Of a stretch of DNA of 64,000 bases, positions 55,784 to 64,000 are shown in pieces. The stretch's first letter is position 1; the number at the start of each line of letters is the position of its first letter. A program made the position numbers and the translations under genes. Source of the stretch: Acephala macrosclerotiorum (Eukaryota > Ascomycota > Leotiomycetes > Helotiales > Mollisiaceae); the NCBI GenBank assembly GCA_014904845.1, contig MU119344.1, positions 62,001 through 126,000 on the forward strand, read 5' to 3'. Under the pieces are notes generated by a model, which ran no database searches, had not been told where the DNA came from, and saw nothing but the letters and a program-made list of their open reading frames with translations.

Positions 55784-57388
55784 ATGAATGTCCAAGAAAC
55801 ACTTATGGCCAACGACTCTCACAGCATGAACTTTCATGCGGGCAACTTTCATGCTGGTAATTGTCACGCGGGGGAGACTTCTAACTTTCACACCAGCGAT
55901 GTGAGCACCACATCCAACTTCCACGCTGGGGAGCACTCCAATTTCCATGCAGGCGATCTGAGCACTACTTCCAACTTTCACGCTGGCAATTATCACGCTG
56001 GCAATTATCATGCTGGCAATTATCACGCTGGCAATTATCACGCTGGGAAGACTTCCAATCTCCATGCCGGCAACTTTCACGCTGGCAATTATCATGCTGG
56101 CAATTATCATGCTGGCAATTATCACGCTGGCAATTATCACGCTGGGAAGACTTCCAATCTCCATGCCGGCAACTTTCACGCTGGGGAGCCCTCCAGTTTT
56201 CATGGAGGCGATCTGAACACTACTTCAAACTTCCACGCCGGCAGCTTCCACGCTGGTAGCTTCCATGCTGGGAAGCCAGAGGGAGACTCCAACTTTCATG
56301 CCGGCAACTTTCATGCTGGCAACTTTCACGCTGGTAACTTCCACGCTGGTGACTTCCATGCTGGTGACCTTCACGCTGGGAAGCCCTCCAACTTTCACGC
56401 TGGCAACTTCCATGCTGGTAACTTTCACGCTGGAAAGCTGGAGGGAGACTCCAACTTTCATGCAGGAATCTCCCATGCTGGCAAGGAAATCGTCGATGAG
56501 ACAAGTGAATACGATGCCAGCTCTATCATCAACTTCCATTCCGGGAAGTTCGCTCGTACCACGGTTCACGATAGTGCCGCTCCAAGTCCATCTATGAGGC
56601 CAAAACCAGGTACCATTGAAACTGGACTTAGCTTTTATGCCTCAACATTTGATGGCAAAGAGGCATACAACTACGTGGAAAAGCCTGCCAACGGCAACAT
56701 CTACAGCAATGTCGCCACATCCGAACATATGGTATCAATCACTGATATCCGAGGGCGAGAGAGCGAGCTTGACATCGATCGTGATGCGGTCCTCACCATT
56801 TCCGAAATCCCAGATCGCGGACATACTTTCACGAATGAGGAAAGTATCATCAAAGACTTCTACCCAGAAGTCGAGAACATCCTTCTCAGTAATGTGCCAG
56901 GCGCAAAGCGCGTGTACATTTTCGACCACACTCTTCGTCGCAGGGGCGGAGACCGCGGCCCAGTGACCCGAGCCCACATTGACCAGACGCCAGCGTCTGC
57001 TCTGGCGAGAGTTGCACGCCATCTCCCAGACGAAGCTGGGGATTTGCAGTCTCAGAGGGTCAGATTGATCAATTTCTGGCGTCCTATCAACGGTCTTGTT
57101 GAAAATCATCCTTTGGCATGGGCTGTTTCTGGCTCTGTCGCTGATAAAGATTTGACTCCCGTGGCGCATCACTATCCGACTTGGTCGGGTGAAACGTATG
57201 GAGTCAAGTATAACGAGGATCAGAGGTGGTATTATTGGAGTGGGATGGATAATAGTGAGGCATTGCTGCTGCAGTGTTTCGATAGTGAGAAGGGTGGGAG
57301 GTTGGTGCATTCTGCGATTGTGGATCCGACATCCACGAGTAGGAAATTCAGGGAGAGCATCGAGGTTAGGGCTTTGGTTTTTGGATAA
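55784..57388 (+). CDS. NxHAG pentapeptide-repeat protein fused to an AsaB/CmcJ (GA4-desaturase-like) oxygenase domain
   Basis: A single-exon frame of 534 aa with two halves. Residues 16-233 are built from 32 exact x-x-H-A-G pentapeptides, mostly NFHAG, NYHAG, NLHAG, SFHAG or DFHAG, in runs of one to six. The runs are separated by short spacers such as KTS, EHS, DLSTTS, KPEGDS and KLEGDS; a degenerate NFHSG lies at 250-254. From about residue 276 the protein matches the fungal AsaB/CmcJ/GA4-desaturase family: TDIRGRESEL, RVYIFDHTLRRR, THxDQ-type motif AHIDQT with H398 and D400, RLINFWRPI, DQRWYYWSGM, LQCFDS, H509 before DPTSTSRKFRESIEVRALVF with R529. HxD...H...R is the iron/2-oxoglutarate pattern of 2OG oxygenases (inference for this family). 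Known relatives hydroxylate or desaturate in secondary metabolism. The repeat module is not part of the usual family. Confidence 0.88.
   Translation: MNVQETLMANDSHSMNFHAGNFHAGNCHAGETSNFHTSDVSTTSNFHAGEHSNFHAGDLSTTSNFHAGNYHAGNYHAGNYHAGNYHAGKTSNLHAGNFHAGNYHAGNYHAGNYHAGNYHAGKTSNLHAGNFHAGEPSSFHGGDLNTTSNFHAGSFHAGSFHAGKPEGDSNFHAGNFHAGNFHAGNFHAGDFHAGDLHAGKPSNFHAGNFHAGNFHAGKLEGDSNFHAGISHAGKEIVDETSEYDASSIINFHSGKFARTTVHDSAAPSPSMRPKPGTIETGLSFYASTFDGKEAYNYVEKPANGNIYSNVATSEHMVSITDIRGRESELDIDRDAVLTISEIPDRGHTFTNEESIIKDFYPEVENILLSNVPGAKRVYIFDHTLRRRGGDRGPVTRAHIDQTPASALARVARHLPDEAGDLQSQRVRLINFWRPINGLVENHPLAWAVSGSVADKDLTPVAHHYPTWSGETYGVKYNEDQRWYYWSGMDNSEALLLQCFDSEKGGRLVHSAIVDPTSTSRKFRESIEVRALVFG
55829..56482 (+). 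repeat. Tandem 15-bp array encoding N-[FYL]-H-A-G pentapeptides
   Basis: The coding minisatellite has a 15-bp unit, roughly AAYTWTCAYGCTGGC, that stays in frame over 654 bp. Spacer lengths are always multiples of three. His is invariant in the repeats (CAC and CAT alternate), and the aromatic or Leu position varies by single bases. Synonymous differences between units outnumber changes at His, which suggests selection on the protein. Confidence 0.95.
55973..56170 (+). repeat. Two adjacent 99-bp copies, 98/99 identical
   Basis: Copy 1 is 55973-56071 and copy 2 is 56072-56170. Each encodes NFHAG, four NYHAG, KTS, NLHAG. They differ only by C/T in the first NYHAG histidine codon. A third partial start (NFHAG) follows at 56171. 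This is a recent in-frame unequal exchange or slippage event. Confidence 0.95.
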
Positions 57389-58709
57389 GTTGGAGATTGT
57401 GAATAAATCGTGGCAGGAGAAGTAACGCATGTGGGCCATTTCTACATAGGTAGCGCGATCAGAATGTCATTGCACTCACACTAAGTCTGTACTTCCTTTG
57501 TGAATGGCTTCATTTTTGTATCTGACTGTACTTCAACCATTGACTTCCACTGAAAATTACAAGATGGAAGAATTTTCGCATCGAGAAAAGCTGGGAGGAT
57601 AAACGAATGAAGCAGAGAAGAAAGGGATCGGCTTTCAACTCGCACCTTCCTCACTTTGCCAATCGACTCAGAACCATCATCCAGAGCGAAATCTTGAATT
57701 CATTTCACATCATTCATCATCATTTCACAAATGAGTATCATTGTACATCGAACGTGCATTCATTATTACATTCATCGAAAATTCAACTGTCTTACTTCAG
57801 ACGCGTGATACAACTTCATCACTTACACTATAGACCTCATAAACAGCAATTCGCAAGCGGCAAAGGAAAAGAGGAGAAGAACCAGGATCGCCGGCGCTGA
57901 AATCAAATAAGTCTGTCACTTTTCCTCTACCTCCACACCACCCACGTCTCTACCACCCTCTCTCCCTTGTCTCCTCTCAACGCAGGAGTTCAAATCCCCT
58001 CTTCCTGCACTCATACCCATCAGCTTCCACATGGTATTATTTCAGCCACCAAAGACACAAAACTATTCAAAAGTAGTGTGCGACCGCGATCCGGGGCCAC
58101 TTTCTCGCCTTTCTCTCTCGACTACTCTATCACATTAACTATAAGAGTCGATGCAGCATTCCAGTTATGCAAACTTCGCGTTATCAAAGATGATCGGTGA
58201 GCGAATGGGAAACAGCCGATTGATGAGCTGACTGCGGAAGAGCCGCGTAAAATGGATCATAATTTGAGAACGGTGAGCGATGCGGAGGCGGCATAGGTGA
58301 GGAGAATCGTAGAAACGAGGATGCTGAGAGAGTTGGCGCGGCTTCAGGAGGCTGAGAGAGGATAGGCGATTGAGAGTGGTGCGGAATCTGGTGCTTGCGG
58401 AGGAAATGAGAGAAAGAGTTCCTATGGTGTTGGAATCCTATACCACCGCCACATCCTCAAGCACAACTGCGGCTAGTTCTTGCTGGGTCTGATAACGGTG
58501 AAGCGAGTGGCTCTAGGCAGGAAGATGAGAATGACAATGATGGTGACGTGAACATGGGCGTTGCTGGTAAAGAGAACAAGGCGGAAATAGAGCAACAGTC
58601 CACGATTGCATGATCACGATCAGTTGAAGATGCTAGAAGGTATAGTTGAGTTTGAGGAAAGTATTCGGAGTAGGAAGAAAGATTTATAAGCTTGCAGAGA
58701 GGGGTGAAC
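57389..58709. other. Intergenic region with possible relic
   Basis: No intact gene. The 97- and 77-codon ORFs at 57607-58200 lack motifs. The end of the stretch holds the relic below. Confidence 0.4.
58200..58690 (+). pseudogene. Possible relic of a coiled-coil/acidic hypothetical gene
   Basis: Plus-strand fragments in shifting frames read IDELTAEEPRKMDHNLRTVSD, then RMLRELARLQEAER, then LLAGSDNGEASGSRQEDEND with DGDVNMG. Helix-forming and acidic blocks interrupted by stops suggest a decayed gene. No family is recognised. Confidence 0.3.
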
Positions 58710-58717
58710 TATTTAAC

Positions 58718-59267
58718 CAGTGTTGGCCACAATATGAAACAATATATATTGGGTAATATAGAGTCTCGAATTATTATCGCGATATGAAGTTATTCATATC
58801 GTATTTGATATAATATGGGACTACTATATCATATTTATCATGTAATATATTGCCAATATAACGATACAAACGTTGAAAAGTACTCAATTCAACTAACAAC
58901 TATTAAATCGACCTCGCCGTCGCTCTCTCGCTCTAGGGGTTCTTCTACTATATCCTCCATGTCTTCGGTGTCGTCGTCGAGGGCCTCCACGATATTTAAC
59001 CACGATTTCGAGCACTCTATAGCTTGGATAACCTCAGTTTTGGGGCGGTTCCGGCGATTAAAGGTGGTGGTTTTTGGCGCTAGAGAGAACCTTCGAGCTT
59101 TCAACCTCTTTTTTACCCAATATAAACAATATGAAAAATATGCCAATTTCACCTAATATTGGCAATATAAAGCTGGATCATATCATATTTATCACGATAT
59201 GACTTCGTTATATCATATTTATCTATTATGATAGATAAAATATATTGCCATATTGTGGCCCACACTG
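58718..59267. mobile_element. Non-autonomous hAT-type DNA transposon (550 bp)
   Basis: The left end is CAGTGTTGGCCACAATATG, and the reverse complement of the right end begins CAGTGTGGGCCACAATATG: 19-bp terminal inverted repeats with one mismatch. They start with CAGTG as in the hAT superfamily. The element is flanked by an 8-bp target duplication, TATTTAAC at 58710-58717 and TATTTGAC at 59268-59275 (7/8 identical), the length expected for hAT. The ends are AT-rich with internal GATATGA/TCATATC-type subterminal repeats. The core retains a fragment of a transposase C terminus on the minus strand. It is therefore a deletion derivative that would need a transposase in trans. Confidence 0.9.
58889..59152 (-). 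pseudogene. hAT transposase C-terminal fragment
   Basis: An 87-codon minus-strand frame contains FNRRNRPKTEVIQAIECSKS followed by WL, which resembles the end of the hAT dimerisation region (xxRRNRLxPExVxAxxCLKSW). An acidic tail DDDTEDMEDIVEEP follows. There is no N-terminal DNA-binding or catalytic part in the element. Confidence 0.65.
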
Positions 59268-59369
59268 TATTTGACAACCTGAAGGAGACGGCGTTTCGTC
59301 TAGACATTTATCTTTTCATAATGAAAAAGTGCCTTTCAATCCAAATTGCTCAAGTTCAATGCTACTACT

Positions 59370-60456
59370 TTACGTCACTGCAACCTTCCCAAAACGATAC
59401 TGCGCCCAACTCAAACTTCCTTCAGGGAAAGTCCACAACTGTTCGCCAAGATCCGAACCTGCAGCGCCTGCAGCAACATAAATTGGGAGAATATGCTCCA
59501 ATGTTGGATGCGCCTTCCTGGCATCACTGCGCCTCATCAAAGCTAACATCTTCGCCCGACGTTCCTCTAGCCTTGCAGTGGCAGCCTCTTTCAGCGCCTC
59601 GTCGAAGCTAAAGGCATAACTGAACAACGTTAGCAAGAACAACATCAACCTGATATTGCCAGCAGGGTTCTGCTTACGACGTTGTTTGGCTAGTTCCCCT
59701 TGTGGCTTGGCAGTCACGAAGATTATGGACAGCCATGCCCGCGCCGATGATCAGAATGCCTTCGTCTCGCAGACTTTCCAGCGCCTGGCCCATGCGGTAA
59801 TGTTGATCCGTATTTTCATTATTGAACAGCGAGACTTGCACGATCGGTACATTCAATGGGTTCTTCTTTGGATCAAAAGCTGTGCAGACAGTAGTGTATC
59901 AGCAACGTACAAGATCCCGAGAATGTACAAAGACACAAGAGACTTGGAACGTACCGGCCACAAACCCCACCCAAACACCGTGATCGAGACCCCGTTTGAC
60001 TTTCTCAACCTCAATACCAGCACCCTCTAGCTTCTCGATAACCCTTTCAGCAACCTCAGGACTTCCCTTATTCGGATACTCATACTCGTAGTAATGCGGC
60101 GGAAAGCCGTAGAAATCATAAATAATGTCCGTCTTCTCTGCGACATTGATCTGAACCTTATTTGGGCCATCTTGCCAGTGGGCAGAAAAGACGACTACTG
60201 CCTTGGGTCTGACTTTTGTCGTGATTTCTTGCCCGATTGCTGCCAGTTTGGTATAGGCAGGGTGGTTTGTGTTTTCCATGAAGTTTGGACCGCCAATGCC
60301 GAGGAAGTAGACTGGTGTCCGTGGAGGACTGTTTGGATGTGAGGAACCAGACATGGCGATTGTAGCTTGTGTTGTTGGTTGTGTAGTGGCGGCTTGCCAG
60401 AAGTTACGGGTGTACGACTGCGCAATGCGGTGGACGAGTGGGATGGACAAGCTCAT
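59370..60456 (-). CDS. LigB/DODA-type extradiol dioxygenase
   Basis: Class III ring-cleavage dioxygenase of the 4,5-DOPA-dioxygenase (DODA/YgiD) type. Exons 59955-60456, 59678-59879 and 59370-59619 (introns 75 and 58 nt) give 317 aa. A second ATG at 60354 (MSGSSHPNSPP) would give 283 aa; the extra 34 residues look like a weak mitochondrial presequence. Conserved blocks: VVVFSAHWQ with H93, PPHYYEYEYPNKG, GLDHGVWVGF with H159, VPIVQVSL, GMAVHNLRD with H219, TSFDEAL-like FSFDEALKEA, and the end HPTLEHILPIYVAAGAAG and SWAQYRFG. Where the family usually has SHGGP near the N terminus, with a metal-ligand His, this protein has GIGGP (I54), so activity may be altered. It is divergent to the SDR at 61174, with 717 bp between starts. 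Confidence 0.87.
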
Positions 60457-61173
60457 GAGAATGACAAAGTATTGTGTACTTTGATCGGAGAATTGAACGA
60501 ATGGACGACAACACCAGGCACGTTACGCGCTGTGATTTTCTTGTGTCTAAGGTCTAAGGAGAAGAATCAATTGGCGTCCTAGGCAATGACTGTAATTATT
60601 CAGGTAACGAGGTGACAAATCCATTGTGAAAAGCACAGAGGATAGTGTTTCAATAAGTTGCCGAGATGCCTTTCGATACGAATCGTCCCACATGATCGAT
60701 ACTCAACGTCCTGCAGCGTAGAAATTCCCGCGCCATTGGGGTCAACTTGGCAGGGTTCTCAGCCCATGATGTTCATGTGTGGCTGCAAGTGGAAGCCGCG
60801 CGTGGCCTGCATACAAAATCAGCTGCAGGGCCCCTCCCGCGCGGGTGGGTCCCATTGAACTATAGGTCAGACTACAGGAACGCAGTCTCGACCAACCGAG
60901 TTGCTCTGATACTGCATATGGATTGATGCGATGCCAATATTCCTCCGAAATTCGAACTCGTAGCTCAAAAGGATTGTAAATCAAGAATGTAATGACAAAT
61001 CCTCGGAAAGAAGGAGGGTTGAACCTCCGTGCTGAGAATGAATATAGACTCTGCTTGGTATAGAGAGAGGGCATCTTGGCTTCAAGATAAATCCATTCTT
61101 CCATTCCGTATCTGAGCTTCTCTGCAGCTCAAACCACTTGAAGTTCATCTTTACCATTGACTACCACAGCACA
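60457..61173. promoter_or_regulatory. Divergent intergenic region of the dioxygenase and SDR genes
   Basis: 717 bp between the start codons. No clear Zn2Cys6 CGG-N-CCG pair stands out on reading. Both promoters must lie here. Confidence 0.4.
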
Positions 61174-61926
61174 ATGGCGGCCAACCCTGTTGTACTCATT
61201 CTCGGAGCTGGGCCTAGAATCGGCGCCTCTGTTGCTGAGAAATTCGCCAGCATCGGCTACAAGGTCGCTATTGTGTCTAGGAAGGGAACTGGCACCAAGA
61301 CCGACAAAGGTTTTCTCTCCCTCCAGGCAGACTTCGCCAAGCCAGACTCGATCCCCGCACTCTTCGATGCAGTCAAGACCGAGTTCCACACCTCTCCTAG
61401 TGTCGTCATCTACAACGCAGCAGCACTCACGGACCCTCCCGACAAGGACTCCGTTCTTTCGATTCCAGCGGAGAGTGTCGCCTTGGATTTGAATGTCAAC
61501 ACCATCAGCCCTTACGTCGCAGGGCAGCAGGCTGTCATTGGATGGGAGACACTGCCTAAGGAGACCAAGAAGACGTTCATATACACCGGCAACATCACGA
61601 ACGTATCCATCCTGCCCATGCCACTGTTTCTGGACCTAGGCATGGGCAAGTCCGCTTCGGCATTTTGGATAGGCGTTGCTGCCGCTACATACTCGGCCCA
61701 AGGTTTTCGGTGAGTACCTCGAAGAAAAACTCCGCGTAGACCGCTTCTGACATGCCTCGCCAGGTTCTTTTATGCCGATGAGCGCCAGCCAGACGGGAAG
61801 CTCAAGGGGATGGCGCTCGACGGCCCAGCACATGGCGAGTTCTATGCGCAGTTGGCGAACCTTGAGGAGAATGTGCCATGGCACGCCACGTTCGTGAAGG
61901 ACAAGGGTTATGTCCAATTCAAGTGA
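61174..61926 (+). CDS. Short-chain dehydrogenase-like NAD(P)-binding protein
   Basis: A 232-aa Rossmann protein. Exons 61174-61709 and 61764-61926 join through a 54-nt intron (GTGAGT ... CAG) at QGFR-FFYADERQPDG. The nucleotide-binding loop is LILGAGPRIGASVAEKF, followed by VAIVSRKG and NAA. The usual catalytic YxxxK is not in its classical place. The segment ASAFWIGVAAATYSAQGFRFFYADER instead marks a fungal SDR subgroup of uncertain activity. The start MAANPVVLI at 61174 has a good ACAATGG context; an upstream in-frame ATG at 61138 adds 12 residues. Head-to-head with the dioxygenase, which suggests shared regulation. The substrate is unknown. Confidence 0.85.
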
Positions 61927-62225
61927 TGATTTGAAGAAGGAATAAGCACCTAGAGAAAATTCAGTTAGATATTCTAATCAATTTCATTGGCAAGACTTAG
62001 ATCAAGTACCCTGAGCGTAGCAGAGAGATTGTCAGTGTTCTCAATTCCCCAGCCCTACATGAACTTTGTCGTGACTGCTCTCTCTGTAAAAATACTATCA
62101 TGGGGCAGTGCCATGCCAATGGATGTGGCATCTAAACGTAGCCTCGCCTAGGTCGTAACAAAGTTCCAGTGACGGTGGAGGCTGACAACGCTGGATGTCT
62201 CCTTGTCTCTTCCATGACAGCTCTT

Positions 62226-63989
62226 CTAGACAAGCAACACCAGATCACCTTGGCCTCTGAAGCACGTAGCGAGGTCGCAGTTCGCAAAATCTCCTACGTC
62301 CCTGTTGCGCCATACATTCTCCATGATCTCAAGCGCCTTGCGGACCGTGCCGAAGACGCTTGGAGGTTGCAACGACTCCACCATTTCGCGCAGATGAGCT
62401 TCCTGAGCTGGCTCTGCGAGGCAACCTGCCACGCAAAACGGCCACACCATTGACCTCAGCAACGCCGGCGGTGATAATTGACGCGTGATCAGCTCCACGA
62501 TTCGACCAACATGATAACGCACGTCGATGCTAGCGGGCTGCCATCCGGACACAACGACTGATAGATAAACGAGCGCTGCATGTGCTTAGACACCGGTAAC
62601 TAATGAGCTCTGGCTGGCGTTTGACTGCTGGCAGTAATCTGCTGTGAGGACATCCAGCAGGCTGTTCCCCTCTTTTGGAACAATTACTGGATTGGTTTCG
62701 AGCTGCGTGAGATGAGCTTCTAACGAGTCCTTGATGCTTTTGGCGCGGTGGACCAGCTCCATGACATCGAGATTTCCTGCTCTCTTGCATCGCTGTTTCC
62801 ATGCGTCAAGCACCGCAATCTCGCCGATTTGTAGCAACACCCAATTCTGACATCCTATAACAGCCGCAAGATTGATAGGAGGGTCAGTACTATCGATACT
62901 ATTGAGAAGACTGTGGTGGTACCCGTAGAGTCTAGGTTGCTCCTGAAGCACCGTACTGGCAATAATGTCATCCAATATCAAAAGGGCGGATGAGAAGCGG
63001 AACGCGGCTTGTTCAGCACTTGGAACTCGGAGACACTGGGCAGGTAAAACCCATGACGGCGGTCCCAGGAGGTTCATGACAGAGTTGGAACTTGAACTGG
63101 GCCTCGCCGGTTCGACGGCGCCAGGGCTGTCGAGGAGCTGTTTAAATAGAGCCAGGGCGGCATTGAGGTGTGCTTGACAGTTGTTGAAGCTCAAAATCGC
63201 AATCTCGAAACGCTGTACTTGCATGATGCTCGCCATAATTTGTACAGCGCCGTGCATATGTTCTGTGATGTCTGAGCCATCGATAACCTCCAGAGCCTGT
63301 CTCAGCATCTCAAAGGCATCCCTGGTCTGCGTGAGCACCTTTTCCCAAATTACATCGTGATTGGCCGTTCCCCGAGCGAGAGAAAAGAAATACGAGCTCT
63401 GACATATTATGGCGTTTCGTACAACGGGGCTGCTTATCATCATTTCCAAGATCCACGATCTTCCGCCTTGAGAGAGAGCTGGGCGGTAGAATGGGAACAG
63501 GAAGGGAAACAAGTGTTCAAGGTAAAACATAAGAAGCATAGTATCGGACCGTCCGAAGGCTATACTTTCGCGAGCGTCCTTGCTGAAAAGTGTGCAGTCA
63601 ACCCCACGTTGGGGCGACGTAGTGGATGCCTTGGGGCACGGTTCCATCCCCTCATTGCGAATGTCTGGGGTTGCCTTGAGGAGGTCGAATATCTGACGGT
63701 CGAAGATCGAACGATCGCCAGAGATACGGACTGCACGATCCCCACGACGGCGATGTTCTTTGGCTTCGCGCTTGAGCCGCTCGGCCATCTCTTCCTGCCT
63801 CACGCCGCCATCCATCCACTCCGGTTTGTTTTGCAGGTCGTAATGGCAGGTGACATGGAGTGCAGCGCAGGTGTCACACACGGGATGTCTTTCATCGCAC
63901 TTCTTGCGCCGGAGTCGGCAAGTCCAACATCCATTGGAGGTCCTTGTTGTGCTGCTGGGACGAGGGCCGTGAGGCAGGCCCAAATCCAT
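62226..63989 (-). pseudogene. Zn2Cys6 transcription factor (fungal_trans_2 type) with one in-frame TAA
   Basis: The first 467 codons encode a complete zinc cluster, C21-x2-C24-x6-C31-x6-C38-x2-C41-x6-C48, then the long helical fungal_trans_2 region (e.g. SDTMLLMFYLEHLFPFLFPF, SWILEMMI). TAA lies at 62586-62588. The same frame continues past it without a break for 119 codons with typical C-terminal sequence: AHAALVYLSVVVSGWQP, RSMVWPFCVAGCLAEPAQE, LQPPSVFGTVRKALEIME and a normal end at 62226. The stop falls just before AHAALVYL, where tryptophan (W-AHAAL) would fit the family. No intron with usable signals removes it without deleting that block. It is either a recent nonsense allele, a sequencing error, or a truncated 467-aa regulator. 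It may control the adjoining SDR and dioxygenase. Confidence 0.82.
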
Positions 63990-64000
63990 AATCTCTTGCG

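Noticed and set aside
55763..56569. Long minus-strand frames (94-146 codons) across the HAG array, rich in MKV/SII or HES repeats
   Set aside because: They are mirror frames of a 15-bp coding repeat, which stays open on both strands. The plus frame continues into a conserved oxygenase domain, the minus frames do not.
62150..62175. Similarity of GTCGTAACAAAGTTCC to the conserved 3' end of 18S rRNA
   Set aside because: Only about 12 bases match. The neighbouring rRNA sequence is absent on both sides, so it is a coincidence.
62540..62590. Intron GTGTCT...CTATCAG in the right-end regulator
   Set aside because: It would delete AHAALVYLS, which fits the family pattern, and the donor is poor. An in-frame stop is the simpler reading.
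1..64000. CRISPR arrays, bacterial operons, rRNA genes, telomeric repeats
   Set aside because: None seen; the gene structures are eukaryotic with spliceosomal introns.

Overview
The window is nuclear DNA of a filamentous ascomycete (Pezizomycotina), most likely a leotiomycete-type genome. The evidence is sparse genes with short GT-AG introns (mostly 44-75 nt, one of 171 nt) and CTAAC-like branch sites, HET-domain proteins, Zn2Cys6 regulators, a 2EXR protein, and clear orthologues of fungal Prp4 kinase, Ran1-type kinase, TMA7 and Izh/adiponectin-receptor proteins. The taxonomic placement is inference; no marker gene settles it.

Layout. 0-15 kb is accessory DNA: two different HET-domain genes flank an AT-rich, probably transposon-derived block (3.1-3.7 kb). 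They are followed by a small local family of LPxEI-type (F-box-like) proteins with two intact members and one internally deleted relic, and by a 2EXR gene interrupted by TGA. At 16.3 kb lies an intact beta-carbonic anhydrase. 17.4-23.8 kb is a graveyard of three neighbouring, still easily readable pseudogenes: a Zn2Cys6 regulator, a ubiquitin-fold protein and an epoxide hydrolase. 24.3-27.9 kb holds a divergent housekeeping pair, TMA7 and the spliceosomal kinase Prp4. 30-45 kb is gene-poor, with a PY-motif protein, a Ran1/Pat1-type kinase with a very long upstream region, and an unassigned 400-aa protein.

48.4-52.4 kb has a divergent PCI-like protein / Izh-type receptor pair and a FabG-like SDR. 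55.8-57.4 kb holds the most unusual gene. About 32 tandem pentapeptides of the form N-[FYL]-H-A-G (residues 16-233) are fused in one exon to an AsaB/CmcJ (GA4-desaturase-like) oxygenase domain that keeps an HxD...H...R constellation. A 550-bp deletion derivative of a hAT transposon, with terminal inverted repeats and an 8-bp target duplication, sits at 58.7-59.3 kb. The right end carries a LigB/DODA-type dioxygenase with a substituted first metal ligand, a divergent SDR, and a Zn2Cys6 regulator whose reading frame is cut by one TAA. These three could be a small catabolic or secondary-metabolism group.

How the parts relate. The conserved genes (Prp4, TMA7, Ran1-like, PCI, Izh) look intact and ordinary. 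The accessory genes show repeated decay, and several stops fall where the family has, or very plausibly had, tryptophan (TGG to TAG, TGA or TAA). That direction fits G-to-A, RIP-like mutation but does not prove it. All exon boundaries are my own reading of splice signals and reading-frame continuity; no transcript or database comparison was available.
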